A program made the translations under genes and the position numbers. This document shows positions 10,382 through 21,565 of a stretch of 64,000 nt of DNA, piece after piece (position 1 is the first letter of the stretch; the number at the start of each line of letters is the position of its first letter). The DNA is from Phymatolithon calcareum (taxonomy: Eukaryota > Rhodophyta > Florideophyceae > Hapalidiales): the NCBI GenBank assembly GCA_977006965.1, contig OZ345364.1, positions 2,170,001-2,234,000 on the forward strand, read 5' to 3'. The notes beneath the pieces were generated by a model. The model did no database searches, was not told where the DNA came from, and saw only the letters and a program-made list of their open reading frames with translations.

Positions 10382-12462
10382 TTTTTTTTTGAATTTTGAA
10401 TTTATTAAACGCCCTCAGAAACACTCATAAGACTGTAAGGGAGATGCGTTTCAGATGCTACTACCTTGGTAGCTCCGTTAAAGCCCGCAAAAGCTCGTTG
10501 CTATCGTCGTAGCCCTAGCTGCAAAAACCCTCCTCCAGAGAAGGTGGAGGGAAAAGCTTAGAGTCCACTTGTCCTGTTCGTAGGAATCTCTGCGTCGCCG
10601 TTCTATTTTGTCTTGGTCTATTCCATGTCGTCATAAAAGACGATTGTGAGGAATAGTACTTTGTCAAGTGCCTTTTCAGTTTCACTAATCTCCTGTTCTG
10701 TTAGTCGATATCTTTGAAGGTACACTTCGAGCTTGTTCATGAGACTTGGTACGATTTCACCGAATTTGTCTTCCAGAAGTGTGGTACTCAATGGGGGAAA
10801 ACGTCCGAATGCCCATTTAATCGCCAATTGGCGGTGACGTGCTTTCGATAGTCTGATGATGGCGGGAGTAGACCCGGGAATATCATAAGGAATATTCCTC
10901 TTTCTGCTCGCCTCCAAGCCTTCTCCTTCGTCTTTAAAGAGCAGGTCCCTCAACGATTTTGCTGAAACTCGCTGCTTAAGATAGGTTAGTGCCGTCTCGA
11001 ATAGGTCGTGATGTAACATTGATGATATGTCACGACACACCCATTGCAATTCCTCAACGTCTCTTTCCTCTCTTGGGACTGCGAGCAAGCCTATTTTCCT
11101 TGTTCTGGCTCGTTCAAGCATTCGTAACGCTAGAACTAGTCTTCTGTCTTCCGCATTATGTATGCGACAGAGAAGACGAAGCCTCGCGGTTCGATTTTTT
11201 GCGATTGGACCAAAAACTTGTCCAAAAAAAGTCTTCTACACGTCTGCAATAGCTGTTTGAACTCTTGTCGTCCATGGCGTCAGGTGCATGGCATATTCCC
11301 ATCTTGGCTGTATCAAGGCCTTGTACATCTTGATTGCTTTTAAGGGGCTGAGTCCCCGGGCTGTTACACCAAGGTATCTCAGCTGATACACTGCTATCTT
11401 GGCCTGTCGGATGCGTTCAAGCATTTTCTTGTCGGTAACTCCCTCACTGCTGAGTGATATGCCAAGGTATGGGACTTCTTTGACTTTTGTCAGCGTTTTC
11501 CCAGAAAGCTTGAATGTGGGTGATCTTGTGCCTTCGGAGAGAAGAACTTCGCTCTTCCCGGCTTTCGTGTTCCACCTCATTTGTCTATCTCTTGCCTATT
11601 GCGAAGAAATATTTAACAGTCTCTGTAGTCCGACTGGTGATTTTGCCGTTAGGAGCACGTCGTCCGCGAAAAGAACTGCTGCCACGTCGGCAACACCCCT
11701 TGGAACTTGGCTTATTCTTTCTGCGAATTCGTCCGTGAATAGATTATACAAACTTGGGCTCAGCGGGGATCCCTGAGGTACTCCCCTGTCGATTAGAAAC
11801 CACTTTTGCTGGGGATCGCCAATCGTTGATACCCAGGACGGTGTCAAGAAAGCCTCGATCATCTCGCATAGGTCTCGTGGTAGAACAACTCTCATTCGCT
11901 CTTGCAAGTACTTTCGTGGAACTGTGTCGTACGCTGCCGTCAAGTCCAATACTGCAATGCATCCCTGCCCTCGGTTCTGTAGTTCCAGAGCCCTTAAGAT
12001 TGCTAGCTCCGTGCTCTTGCCTTTTTGGAATCCCAGTTGGATTCTGTGGTTCTTGTATCTTCGGCGGAGCATAATATCCAGTGCTGACTCAATAATCTTT
12101 CGGACTTGACTCAGTAAAGATATTGGTCGGAAATTTTTTGGATCGTCATGCGCTCCTTTCTTGTGCAGCGGGACTAAGAGAGCTTTTAGCCACGCTGTCG
12201 GGAGAACTCCACATACTCCACATCTTCCGCAGGCGGTCCACAGCTAAAAGACGAGGTCTGCACTTCTATCCAGGTCAGCTTTCATCATTTCGGTCTTCAC
12301 CTCATCCAGCCCTGCGGCCTTCTTGGTCGGAGCTTTGAGGAGTGCGTTTCTGATAAGGACGCGCATATGCGAAGGGCAACGGAAATAGGAGGATCTTTGT
12401 CGCCATCCTCCTTCATCTCGGCATGTCTGGGACACGTGAGCAGTGAACAGTGTTTTGTGCAA
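10382..12462 (-). mobile_element. 5'-truncated non-LTR retrotransposon (LINE)
   Basis: The element lies on the minus strand. Its 3' end is the oligo(A) tail read as T's at 10381-10390, preceded by a short 3' UTR, and its 5' end is abrupt at 12462. The 13-bp duplications on both sides are the mark of target-primed reverse transcription. Only the reverse transcriptase domain and the 3' part remain; an endonuclease domain is absent, which agrees with ordinary 5' truncation. Confidence 0.9.
10618..12462 (-). pseudogene. LINE reverse transcriptase, 5'-truncated and frameshifted
   Basis: Minus-strand pieces in order are as follows. The fingers motif is KAPTKKAAGLDEVKTEMM (12462-12244). Next come GFQKGKSTELAILRAL, the first catalytic region VLDLTAAYDTVPRKYL, GVPQGSPLSPSLYNLF and FADDVLL (12072-11596). 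The thumb region with YLGISLSSEGVT follows at 11580-11236, and the C-terminal region at 11121-10618. The FADD box and PQGSPLSP are intact, but at least three frame changes separate the pieces. No zinc-knuckle or RNase H is recognisable. Family level (jockey, RTE or similar) cannot be decided from this piece. Confidence 0.85.
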
Positions 12463-12475
12463 CGTGCGAGCATCT
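12463..12475. repeat. target-site duplication of the retrotransposon (right)
   Basis: CGTGCGAGCATCT, identical to 10369-10381; the Tc1 transposase frame resumes immediately after it. Confidence 0.85.
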
Positions 12476-12603
12476 GCTTCTTAACGCAAGCAAGTGGAAG
12501 CGAACGATTTACAGCAATGAAAAGAAGCTCAACTTAGATGACCGTGATTATTTTTCATACTGCTCTGCTCAAACCCGTCTTGGAGATAAGTGTTTTCTCG
12601 TAA

Positions 12604-13065
12604 TTAAGTGGATTTATTGATAAGGTACCATGTGTCCCAACGTGAGGAAAGTCGGTACCTTTCTTAGCATTCTACTACACTCGAAATTTCGGTTCCTTAA
12701 TCAGAATTACTTAGTATCGCGTTGATGGCTCGGGCCACGTTGGTCTCCTCTGTAGGGGTCCATGTTGGCTTTCTCAGGATGCTCTTCAGTATTCTAACTG
12801 CTCATGCTCCTTGACCTGCCCATGTCTTCTATTAACTTCGGAGGATTTCTTTGAAACGGACCTACAAACCATCTTGCACAGAGAATTCTATGCCTGCTTT
12901 CTTTCATCCACACTGCTTGGTGCGGTAGACCATTCTTGATAAGTGTTTTCTCATAGGCACCAGGGTGGTGGCAGCGTAAAGCCTGATGCTCGTTTCCGTG
13001 GCGTGATAGGGCGAATCTCGTCGGTAGTCCAGAAAGAATGAATGCAGAACAGTACATTAGCTTGT
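12604..13065 (-). repeat. inserted repeat with gene 3' end, inverted relative to 37100-37537
   Basis: Read on the minus strand, this matches the segment ending at 37537. Both share the reading KxxWTPTEE with ARAI, a stop codon, a downstream block containing CCGAAATTTCGAGTGTA, and the same terminus TCCACTTAA. The copy interrupts the Tc1 transposase between two DDE blocks and carries frameshifts (the frame moves between QNSLCKMVCR and FQRNPPKLIEDMG). The encoded protein family is not recognised. The left boundary near 13065 is approximate. Confidence 0.6.
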
Positions 13066-13398
13066 TTGCATATGCCTCATTGCCGTGTGAGTTCGGAGCG
13101 TATTCGAATGGCTACATTTCCTAGCAAGTTGATTCCAGTTTTCATCAGAAAGACTGCACAGAGGACTTCTTTTTCGACTCGAAGATAAACGTGATACACT
13201 GGCCCGCACGTAGACATGAATCCAATCGAAAACCTCTGGAGCCTTCTTGTACGCAAAGTCTATGAAAGTTGCAAGCAGTGCGACGATGAAAAGGAACTCA
13301 TCGAGTCGATAATTAATGCATGCTTTGAATTGTATCCTAGTCTGCATAAAAAGTTGATGTCATCGATGCCTATCCGCTGTACAAAGTTGAAAGAATAG

Positions 13399-14317
13399 CA
13401 AGGCGGGCCTACAAAACATTAAGTTGAGTTTTCTCGATTTCGCAGTAGGATACATTAAAAGTGTCCTATATTGTTTCGTGCGCAAAAGTGGGCTATCCTG
13501 GTAAAACACTTTTGCAGAAAATGTCCGGATATTTTGCACAATTCAAGAGGCGACATTAGAAAGAGAGGATGAGTCCGCATCTATTGAAATAAGCTTCAGA
13601 ACAAAGCTCGTATTGGTTGTGAATTCAAAGTGGAATATTCTAATTTCGGTAACTGCACACTGCGACTCTTGAGCTAGTCTTGTCACTTTCGAAGATGAAA
13701 AGTACAGTATTGGACAGGGCAGCATTTCTACTTTTTGTGTCACTACACGTGCTCCCACGAAAAAAAACCAGTGTGATCACACAGAGTGCAAACTTAATTT
13801 CTCCTCCCTACAAACAGCATGACTGTGCAGGGCGATACATCCCCGCTTGTACAGTTCTCGCACGTGGAGTACAGTACGAAGGATAAGTAAACAATTTGGA
13901 AAACACAAATACGATAGTCGGGTCCGACGCTTCTCGCTGAAGTAGACGACAGATTATGTCGACATGATGATAATCAAGATGACAAGTAGGCGGACCACAT
14001 TATGAAGAATCTTGTTGCAAATGAGACCATGTCACCAGATCGTCGCCATGCGACACGACCTACTCACGAGCTGCAAGGGGACATAATTCTCCTACCACTT
14101 CGTGCTCTGTAAGTTGTTAGTGACATGGGGAAGGGGCATAACAACAACACAAGACAGTTTCATATGCCCTCAAAGGTAGAACATTCCGACACTAGAGCAA
14201 CAGTTTGGGTTCCGTTCGGTCATGACACGCCCGAGTCTAAATGGAAAAGGTTAATCTTGTAGAGTAGAGCTTAGACCACGATTGAGGTACTCGTTTTATC
14301 ATGATGACCGAGGTTCA
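13399..14317. other. intergenic, no gene seen
   Basis: The first 150 bp may hold the right end of the Tc1 element. The rest shows only short uncorroborated frames and no repeat that I can match. Confidence 0.4.
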
Positions 14318-14326
14318 AAATGCACC

Positions 14327-14425
14327 GCGCACATTTATTAACAGATAAAAAGTGCAGTGCCTCTGTACCCCATAAAATATATAAAAGTCAGCTAGTTGTT
14401 AAAACGAAAGACAACAAAATGCCAA
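14327..14425 (+). promoter_or_regulatory. TATA-containing promoter-like segment at the edge of unit B
   Basis: This is the near-identical copy of 2805-2905: AAAATATATAAAAG, then ACAACAAAATG. Its preservation between copies may reflect only recent duplication. Confidence 0.4.
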
Positions 14426-14432
14426 AATCATA

Positions 14433-16299
14433 CTATACAAAAGTATATCTGCCGATTGCAATCACCGTCCACCGCACAACATACCTCCCTAATTTCGCCG
14501 CCTGTCCCTCCATCTCCTTCACACTCACCGCGCTAGATCCACGCAGGAAAGCTTCATCTGGTCTCTGCGCCCCCAAGTTTCTCCTCGCCTCTTCCTCATT
14601 CGTCCTAAGCATCTCTGCTTCCAGACTGAGAAAATCGCGTCCGGCCGCCGTCTGCAACACAGGGTTCAGCACAATGCTAGGCGGCAAATCGCGCAACGTA
14701 TCTCTCTGCCACTCAATTGACCCCGGTCTCGGCAGTGACAATGGCGATCATTCCGTACTCTGCGACGACCGCATACTTGAATCCGTTGCAATCTTCGACA
14801 GTTCCAACCCCTCCACATCCGGTCGTTCAACCCCACTGCCCTCTGCACCGGATATGACCACATGAGCGCCGATAACAATCTCATCTCTTTCCGCGTTATG
14901 AACACAACGTTCCAAAATCCGTGAACGACGTGGATGTCGTCGAAATCCCATTGCCTGTCCATCCGCCGAGAACGTCCTTCCCGTGCATACCTTCCTCTCC
15001 ATCCCATACTGCTCCTCCGCCAAGGCAACAAACAGCGCATAGTTGACAGGCATAGACACAGACGACGCGCGTTCCTCTTCCGATTCTCAACACAAAAAAC
15101 AACGAAATGTAATCCGCACCACCCTCCGCCGCATCGGTGGAACTTGACCCTGCGCAAGTAAGACGAGGGAACTGCTGCGACGCTCCCTCCTCAGTCTCAC
15201 CCGCGCGGCAGCCGCAGCCGCCGCCGCCGCAAAAGGGTCAACCCACAGCAACCAGCAATGATTAGCAAACTACCTTGACTCCGACCGCACCCTCTTCCTA
15301 CACATCGACTAGTTGGACACAACAATCGTAAACAGCATAGCCGAAGCACTGCGCGTCCGAAACCTCAAATTCTTCTACCATCTTAGCGGCAATAATCCCT
15401 CAAGAAGCACCGCCTGTTGATTCCTCGCATTCATCACCTCCCCCTCCGCCAATTCCCTCAATCCACAATCCGTAATCGCCGCCTTTCCCCACACCATCCC
15501 CTTCCCCCCATCCGCCTCCCCGCGTTCAATCCTCGGCGCATGCACAAGTCTCACCTCTGCCCTCCGAATAAAAGTCTCCAACAACAACTGATAAAATTCA
15601 TCAAACCCCGCAAAATACGCCGACCTCAACACACGCACAACCGCCCTATCACTCATAGTCGGAAACCGCATCAATCTCAACGCCGCCCCAACCTTCATCC
15701 TTCTTCCCTCCAAATCAACCGCCAGCCACTTCTCCAACGCGCGAAACACCCCCTCCTCATTCCTCGGCATGAGATCCTGCACACGCAGCACCTCCGCCAC
15801 ACGCTCAACAGAAAGCCGCTTCCACTCCACCCCGTCGGCAACTCGCCCAGCCGGCGCTTCACGAATGCGCGACACGCATCCATCGCGCGTCGCAGTTGCA
15901 GTGGTGCCGCAGCGCGAAGCCCCGCGAGCGCCGTATCGGGGCCGACGGACGCGGCGAGTGCGCGGTCGATGTGCGCGACCGCGCGCGGCATTGCCAGGGC
16001 GGAGCAAAGGGCGGCAGCTCGAGAAGGTCGGCGAGATGCAAGGCGCGCATGGGGGACTGCACGCCGTAGGCGAGGGCGAGAGCGGCGTGCTGTACGTGCG
16101 AGGACGCGTTGGAGAGGAGCGGGGAGGAGGTGCGGGAGGCGAAGGATTTTGCGAGGACGGGCGCGGCGGACGCGAGGACGAAGGAGTGGGCGAAGAGATC
16201 GGACGAGAGACGTAGATCGCAGAGGGTGCGCACGGAGGCGTCGAGACGCTGCGCCCAGAGGAGGGCGAGGGTGCGTGAATTTAAAATCAGCAGAGCCAA
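14433..16299 (-). pseudogene. BTB-BACK domain protein, decayed (copy B)
   Basis: This has the same domain order as copy A but is better preserved. The BTB part is at 16299-15859 (CDLRLSSDLFAHSFVLASAA) and the BACK helix at 15991-15695 (RAMDACRAFVKRRLGEL) in another frame. The rest of BACK and beyond, 15850-15375, is in a third frame with VEWKRLSVERVAEVL, EEGVFRALEKWLAVD, FDEFYQLLLETFIRR and a natural-looking end at LLEGLLPLRW. Downstream pieces at 15160-14433 correspond to the copy A region YALFVALAEEQYGMERKVC. The reading-frame breaks in BTB/BACK are shared with copy A, so both descend from an already broken gene, unless these are unrecognised introns; no GT-AG pairs were evident at the breaks. 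Confidence 0.7.
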
Positions 16300-16563
16300 A
16301 AATTACAAGTTAAATGAACCAAATGCAGGGCAACGCGTATATCCTGTTTGCTCACCAGACCACGACAGTTTAGTCCCGAAGAGCATGTACTCACATTTAC
16401 TAAATCTAAGATTTTCTCTTCGCCCTGTTCAACTTCTCCCCGTTTGACAACAATCTCGAAGACAAATGTGATGAATTCACCAATCAAGTTTATTTTCTCC
16501 AATGTATAGCTATACAATTTCAAATTTCGTTCTAGTAGTTCCTCGTCTCCGAAGGACATCTTC

Positions 16564-16697
16564 ATATTTCACTCTCCGTCTTTCACTTTCACATATGCCA
16601 AACAGTCGTCGATTTCTTCGACCCTCACCTTCCAACTATCAGTGTTTCGTGCTTCCATGGTCCCCGCATTTGAGAACTTCGAAATTTCCTGCATCAA
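16564..16697 (-). pseudogene. detached 3' end of the unit B Sel1 gene
   Basis: The last 40 or so codons of the Sel1 gene (FSNAGTMEARNTDSWKV to AYVKVKDGE and the TGA) sit here and are cut at 16697 by the CACTG-ended transposon. The remainder of the gene lies 13 kb away at 29723-33501. The downstream open frame (16565-16287) after the stop is also present. Confidence 0.85.
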
Positions 16698-16708
16698 CAC
16701 TGGGGGAG
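16698..16708 (+). repeat. left terminal inverted repeat of the CACTG-ended transposon
   Basis: CACTGGGGGAG, paired with 29712-29722. It is flanked on the left by AA (16696-16697), the proposed target duplication. Confidence 0.85.
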
Positions 16709-18683
16709 TAATCGCTTGAAAAATCCATAATTTTCATAGGTCGGGAAACGACCCGACTGTAATGGATAAATCTACCAATATGCCAGCTGGCCAACCACTT
16801 AAGGTTGACGATTAGCCACAGTAAAATGCGGTCGAAACCGGCGTAGCAACGAATGTGCAACTGCAACGTGTGTAACATTCGAGCAGCTGGCACCTTTGGT
16901 TGAAGCTCAGTGGATGGCCGTTTGAATCACTTAAGCTTGGCGCTGCAGTGCTCTGAATTTTCGTAAAAACGAACAGATGAGGTGGTTGTTCAAACTTGCA
17001 AAGGCGGACACAGACAGCGGTACAGACCACGTTGGAAAGCACCACAGCACCACGCCTCTCCAGATAGAAAACCGCAAATGGGGGGAGTTGAAGACGAAGA
17101 CGCCGGTGCATCAGAACGACATCTGCATGTAGCTTGTTGTACAATTTCTGTCCATGTAAATCTCTTTAAAATGTCGTTCGGGCTATGGGTCTGGGAGGCT
17201 TGTTACAAAGTAATGGGGCACTATATGGGCATCGCGCTAGTTTATGAGAGCACCTACAGAATAGATAGTCGATGTCACGGCGGGAAAAGAACAGGAAGTT
17301 GCATTCGCAGTTAATGCACACGAATATTCCTGGCGCAAATAGATCTGTGAATAATCATAGATGGAATACCATAGGCTTTACTTGCACTCAGGATCAAACG
17401 AGAAAATTCCTAGGACAAATAGATCCATTAACGGGCCATGGATACCAGACAATAGGCTCTTTTGCAATCATGGTCTAGAATCCCAAAGATGATTCATCTG
17501 TTTCAAGTCAAAAAACGGTATGTGAAAAAGCGACGTCAGGGACCAGACTGGAGAGCAGGCTCGTCTAGGAAATAGAATAGATAGTGAAAAGAAACCATAA
17601 CGATGCGATGTCGCTGCCGACAAATACGACGTAGGACTTCATATTCTACGCACAAGACACACGTAACACGCGGCTTGTGAGTAATGCAATTTCCTTTCCT
17701 GGCGATGAAATCGAAGGCTTGTTGTAACTCACCAATATGACCTGATACAGCTGTACGCGAACTCTCAATTTAAACTCAATAACTGCACGCGGGATAAACA
17801 TAACGTAATGAGAACGATATTGTGAGTACGTGGTCAACGTCCGCTGATAAGAAGTTCCAAAAAGAAACCTACCTCATTCATAGGGAGAGGGCGGGGTACA
17901 TGGTGTAAAGACAAGGCGAAGAACGTCTGTCGGGATTGATGGAGTTGACAAACGGCCATGACATGTAGGCATACTGAGTACCATACCTGATCGGAGGGAG
18001 ATTGTCGAGGATACATGACGGACGTAGTTGACAGATCGGAAGTTGTTTGAGCCAGAAACCGTCATATGCCCGGCCTTTTGTTCATTGTCGTACAGTAGCT
18101 GTACAGTACAGAGTCGTTAAATTGCACAGAGGAACGTAGTAGAAAGGATAATGTGAGTACGGAGTTATGGAAGGAGGAGTCGAAAATCTGTCGGGATTGA
18201 TGGAGTCGGAAAACGACTGTGAAAAGAATGGACCCTTAATTACGTACCTGTTCGTCGCACAAGCGGGTCTTTCTTCCTCGTACGAGACGCGCAAGCTGTC
18301 AGTGTGGTTCCGCAGGGCACACGAGTGGAAATAAGGGTCAGCATCACGCTGGATGGGCACGCGGAGATCGAAGGAAGAGTGTGCCGTCTCGAAAGACGGG
18401 GAACCGATGTTAACGTCGACTGCCTTTGAGAATGTCGCATGCGTGTGGGCGCGATTGTGCGATTCAATATCAATGGCGGAAGACGACCAGGTAGAGCCTC
18501 ACCTTCAGCGGGTTGTGATTTTCGCAAACTGAACGTCGACGATCGCGGGCGGCAAATCTTAAATATACAAAAATTTGGTGGAACGTATGCGGAACACAGC
18601 GAAAATATGCATGTTTTCGATGGTTTTTTGTGAACAATTCTTGAATTGTTTGATATGTTTCACGAAATACGTTTTGGTTGGGC
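16709..18683. other. left subterminal region of the transposon, non-coding
   Basis: No convincing gene is seen. A direct repeat containing CTGTCGGGATTGATGGAGT occurs near 17927 and 18188, and short related motifs (AATAGAT variants) recur. This would fit the subterminal transposase-binding repeats typical of CACTA elements, but the assignment is inferred. Confidence 0.4.
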
Positions 18684-18735
18684 TTTATGTTTTTTCAAGT
18701 TTCAATTGATCAATTGAAACTTGAAAAAACATAAA
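18684..18735. repeat. 52-bp perfect palindrome
   Basis: The two 26-base arms are exact reverse complements with no spacer, centred on TTGATCAA between 18709 and 18710. It lies about 560 bp upstream of the 19294 gene. Shorter palindromes follow at 18816-18833 (GTAATCGCTAGCGATTAC) and an imperfect one around 18834-18870 containing TTTACAGCTGTAAA. Confidence 0.95.
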
Positions 18736-18939
18736 CGTTGAAACAGTTGTGCACATAGTCGTTTCGTATGAAATGTAAACCATTGTTTGTATCAAACTGC
18801 TCGAGCATCCATAGAGTAATCGCTAGCGATTACAGAATTAATTAATTTACAGCTGTAAATTAATTCTGTAAATTTTGTAAGCATGTACTCGTCTCAAAGA
18901 TGTATACTGTACTGTGCAGCTCGCAAGCTGCACACGTGT

Positions 18940-18965
18940 GCACATATATAGATTTATATAACGCA
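18940..18965 (+). promoter_or_regulatory. TATA-like region before the 19294 gene
   Basis: CACATATATAGATTTATATA lies about 335 bp before the ATG at 19294 and just after the palindrome cluster; a long 5' leader is implied. Confidence 0.35.
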
Positions 18966-19293
18966 AAAGTCAGATGTTGAATGTCCAATATAATTATGAA
19001 ATATTAGAGAGTGCTCTCGCTATCGGAAAAGGCGGCAGCTGCGAGACAGACAGTCGTGCAGACTAGGCTGCGGGACGGACCGTGCAGTGCACTGAGATAC
19101 AGCTGCATGCATCTCTGAGCCGTCATCGAGCGCATTCGAAAGATCTTTCCAAAAAGCTTTCGTTGAAGGAATCGAAAGAGAGCCTACGCCGCAAGCAGAA
19201 GTACGTCACGAAACAGCTTTTCCTCTTTGGGCATGAGCGCCATCAGGACCGATTTATCGTGTCACAGAAAACCTCAGCTACTCGCAACGTGTA

Positions 19294-21264
19294 ATGGGGT
19301 CTAATCGAGCTGGCAGCGATTTGCGCTCGGCAATGCGGCCCGTAGAAGAAGAGTCTGAACGTGGTGACCGAGGCTCCGCGACCCAAGACACGCGGGAGAT
19401 CACTGCGGTGCAAGGTGCCGCACGGGAGATCACTTCGCAGGACGGTTCCGCGTACGGTGTCTTTTTGCACAGGGTAGGCCGGATACAGTCGGTTATTGCG
19501 TTGCATCTCTCGAAGCTGGAGCAGGAAATGGCAACTGTCACAAAAAGCCAGAATGAGTTAGCAGAAACGGTTACCAAGTACAACACGGAGATATGTACTG
19601 GAATCGACGTGCTGAAGGACAGGCTGGAAGACCGGGGATTTTCCGGTGGCGGCCGAGTACCGCGGACCGCAGCAAGGCCATCTCAAACGCCTAAGTTGAG
19701 ACTGACGAACCTTGACGAGTTTGCTGGTCCCCGTCAAGGTGCGCTTCCGCTTTTGCGCCACATTATGATCGCGACTGTCATCAGTTTCGTGCACGCTGTA
19801 CCGGCCGTCCGATTCTGGGTGTCTGATGCTCTTTGGACACGAATGGAACCGTTCGAGGACTTAATTGCAGCCTCACAGGGATTGGCGGTCGTTCTGTTCG
19901 CACCTATAAACAACACTCGAGTGTCAAGGAGCTCCCGAGCGGGACAACTGTGGATGCTAGTTCTTGAAGCTGCCCTAGGGGAGACTATCGAGGAGGCGAG
20001 GGCCAATTCGCGTCGTCGAAGTCGAAGGATCTCGCAGTCGTCATTCTCTGCCGGAGTCGGAGCGATAGCATCTGCGCAGCTGGAACGGCCTGCGGAGCCG
20101 TCAGTCAGCCATGGGGGAGCCGAAAGAAGAGCTCTCGAACCCGAGTGGCTGTCGAGGTTCAACAACTCGACGGTGGTGTCACAGGCATGCCACGACTCGA
20201 TGATTAAGTACGGATTGATGTCGCGAAGTGCAAGAGAGCCATCTGTGGCGTCAGGAACCGGCACTTCTGGCACGCCGGTCTCAGGAACGGATGGCTCTCA
20301 GGACGGCATCGTGCATCCACCTCGGGCAAAGAGGAAGAAATTGGACGAGATGGACATCTGCCCTCTTCGAAAAGAGCGGCACAACATCGTCTCTGAGATT
20401 CGAAAGAGATGGCTTTCGAGGATGACCCACGGCCGCGACAGTGTTCGCAAGCGTATCTTCTTGACTTTTGCTTGTATTCTGGACGAAATTTCTGTGGAAA
20501 AAGACGTCAGAAAAGCGAAGGAGAATGGGTTCTGGATTGAATTAAGTGGCGGCGACTCTGGTCTGGAAGACATTCGGGAACAAACTCCGAATCTACAGCG
20601 AACTATCTGGAACTTGAAGAACGCCTACGTAGAAGATCCGGGATCGCCGTCTACGAATGCGAAAAACGAGGCTCTTCTGCTCGAATTGAAAAATGACTTT
20701 CCCTGTCTTGGTGGCAAAATCTACTACCGTCGTCGCATCATACAGCAGTTTATTCGCGGGCATCGGTCAGGATCCCCTTCAACATGGAACGGGGGAAGGG
20801 GGCGCCTATTTGAGGACTGTTCGGAAGATTTCAATCTTCTTGACATCGCGCAGGGTGTGTTTATGGAGATCGCCGCCGTAGATGGAATTGCAGAAGTCTT
20901 GACCTCATCACAGCTGTCGTTGAAGGCGTGCCTTGTCCTTGCCATCGCTTTGAGAGGCTTCATCGTGGATGTGTTGAACAAATATGGGGACAGCTCAAAG
21001 CGCTTATCTGTGTGCGAGAAGGCGGCGCTCGGTGATGATGTGACGTTAAACACAAAGGGGACGATTATGGTGCTGTACGAGAAGATTCTGGATGGGAAGA
21101 AGATGAACCAGAAGTACAATGACGTCTACGCGCAGAAGTTTGAAGTTACGCAGGGAATTGAGGAAAGCGATCGGGACGATGCCGAAGGACTATCCACTCA
21201 AGGAACGGATCACGGTTCGCGCTCAACGTTGATGCACCACGGCAACTGGTCGAAACTGGCTTAA
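19294..21264 (+). CDS. transposon-encoded protein of unknown function, 656 residues
   Basis: One open frame from ATG at 19294 to TAA at 21262-21264. Residues 65-115 have coiled-coil character (VIALHLSKLEQEMATVTKSQ). Residues 130-230 are a mixed globular segment. Arg/Ser-rich and low-complexity stretches follow, and PRAKRKKLDEMD near 345 looks like a nuclear localisation signal. The C-terminal third is globular (GFWIELSGGDSGLEDI, IYYRRRIIQQFIRGH, LSLKACLVLAIALRGFIVDV). I recognise no family. The coiled coil plus basic signal plus globular tail resembles the layout of the 27966 gene at the other end of the element and of the 39576-41358 gene. By analogy with TNPA of Spm, a DNA-binding or regulatory partner of the transposase is plausible. 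This is inferred from position, not from a domain. Confidence 0.65.
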   Translation: MGSNRAGSDLRSAMRPVEEESERGDRGSATQDTREITAVQGAAREITSQDGSAYGVFLHRVGRIQSVIALHLSKLEQEMATVTKSQNELAETVTKYNTEICTGIDVLKDRLEDRGFSGGGRVPRTAARPSQTPKLRLTNLDEFAGPRQGALPLLRHIMIATVISFVHAVPAVRFWVSDALWTRMEPFEDLIAASQGLAVVLFAPINNTRVSRSSRAGQLWMLVLEAALGETIEEARANSRRRSRRISQSSFSAGVGAIASAQLERPAEPSVSHGGAERRALEPEWLSRFNNSTVVSQACHDSMIKYGLMSRSAREPSVASGTGTSGTPVSGTDGSQDGIVHPPRAKRKKLDEMDICPLRKERHNIVSEIRKRWLSRMTHGRDSVRKRIFLTFACILDEISVEKDVRKAKENGFWIELSGGDSGLEDIREQTPNLQRTIWNLKNAYVEDPGSPSTNAKNEALLLELKNDFPCLGGKIYYRRRIIQQFIRGHRSGSPSTWNGGRGRLFEDCSEDFNLLDIAQGVFMEIAAVDGIAEVLTSSQLSLKACLVLAIALRGFIVDVLNKYGDSSKRLSVCEKAALGDDVTLNTKGTIMVLYEKILDGKKMNQKYNDVYAQKFEVTQGIEESDRDDAEGLSTQGTDHGSRSTLMHHGNWSKLA

Positions 21265-21565
21265 CTGGGCGCCATTAATGAGTTATTGAAGTTCTATTGC
21301 GTCTGCAGTGTCATTTCCTGTTGTTTGCACTGTACTATGGTTTTATCTCTGGTTGAAGACAGTATTGTTGATCATGTGTGATTGTATTGGAGGCGCTCAT
21401 CGTTTCGTGCCGTAAAGTAAAAGTAACGCGCCGCATTCATTGTATTGAACATATTCTGTTCAAAGTCTTTTCTTTGACCTTAATGTATAGCAAACGATCG
21501 TATAGGGAAAGACTTTATCATGCTTGGAGTTTGTTGATTTATCGAAATGCACACCTACTTACTTC

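Larger units (their letters stand above)
9995..13398 (+). pseudogene. Tc1/mariner-type transposase gene, broken by two insertions
   Basis: Three collinear plus-strand pieces form one transposase. At 9995-10381 is the N-terminal helix-turn-helix region (KLTKKEVEIFKVLSEEGKK, REIAQRVGWSRGAIRNVL) followed, after a frame change, by the linker. At 12476-12604 is the start of the DDE core (SKWKRTIYSNEKKLNLDD). At about 13060-13398 is the C-terminal part, with DSKINVIHWPA and then MNPIENLWSLLVRKVYES, the canonical region around the third catalytic residue. A non-LTR retrotransposon sits between pieces 1 and 2, and another repeat between pieces 2 and 3. Frameshifts, for instance just before MNPIENLW, show that it is dead. 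Tc1 transposases cut and paste their element at TA dinucleotides. Confidence 0.8.
9995..13398 (+). mobile_element. Tc1/mariner transposon remnant with nested insertions
   Basis: The extent given is only the recognisable coding part. The terminal inverted repeats and TA target duplication could not be located by eye; they should lie in about 9500-9990 and 13400-13560. Insertion order is clear: the Tc1 element is oldest, and the retrotransposon and the 12604-13065 repeat came later. Confidence 0.65.
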
